From Sulfurovum sp. (GTDB lineage Bacteria; Campylobacterota; Campylobacteria; Campylobacterales; Sulfurovaceae), in the NCBI GenBank assembly GCA_027046415.1, contig JALTYW010000034.1, positions 1 through 5,515 of the forward strand: 5,515 nucleotides of DNA. The letters run 5' to 3'. Shown piece by piece: positions 5,492 through 5,515 of this stretch. Positions within the stretch are counted from its first letter, which is position 1. Every line of letters starts with the position of its first letter. The notes under the pieces were generated by a model that saw only the letters and a program-made list of their open reading frames with translations, was not told the origin of the DNA and did not search any database. The translations under genes were made by a program, and so were the position numbers.

Positions 5492-5515
5492 GCAGAAAAT
5501 CAATTCAGACTAAAT

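Noticed and set aside
5487..5513. An eight-codon ORF (ATGATGCAG...) near the right edge
   Set aside because: It has no ribosome site and overlaps a candidate -10 box. It is most likely chance.

Overview
The window looks like ordinary chromosomal DNA of a Campylobacterota (Epsilonproteobacteria) species. NrdB and Pcm, as I recall the family sequences, are of the Campylobacter/Helicobacter type. The moderate G+C content by eye fits a Sulfurovum-like lineage better than the AT-rich Campylobacter or Sulfurimonas. This placement is from memory and was not searched. I see no transposon, phage, CRISPR, rRNA or tRNA signal.

Layout. Positions 1-2729 hold four genes on the minus strand, read right to left: nrdB (ribonucleotide reductase small subunit), a nitrilase-superfamily carbon-nitrogen hydrolase, pcm (L-isoaspartyl protein methyltransferase), and the start of a small helix-turn-helix protein that runs off the left edge. 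The first three genes are closely spaced and probably form an operon led by nrdB; the fourth may have its own promoter. A divergent promoter region (2730-2812) separates this block from a plus-strand pair: an unnamed 172-residue protein with a decayed methyltransferase-like fold, and mutY (adenine glycosylase). The two overlap by ATGA. A heptamer repeat and a clear intrinsic terminator follow mutY. Next comes folE (GTP cyclohydrolase I), then a convergent minus-strand SpoIIAA-like (STAS/SEC14 fold) gene. The last 155 bases are a regulatory region with a strong promoter for the SpoIIAA-like gene, inverted and direct repeats, and a possible rightward promoter for a gene outside the window.

How the genes fit together. 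Several products concern nucleotide supply and damage repair. NrdB makes deoxynucleotides, MutY removes adenine opposite 8-oxoguanine, Pcm repairs isoaspartyl proteins, and FolE opens the route to tetrahydrofolate or a related pterin. A shared repair or housekeeping theme is inference only.

I found no convincing new multi-gene system. The points most worth a second look are the Glu in place of the catalytic Asp of MutY, the decayed methyltransferase-like protein coupled to mutY, and the phased repeats at the right edge.
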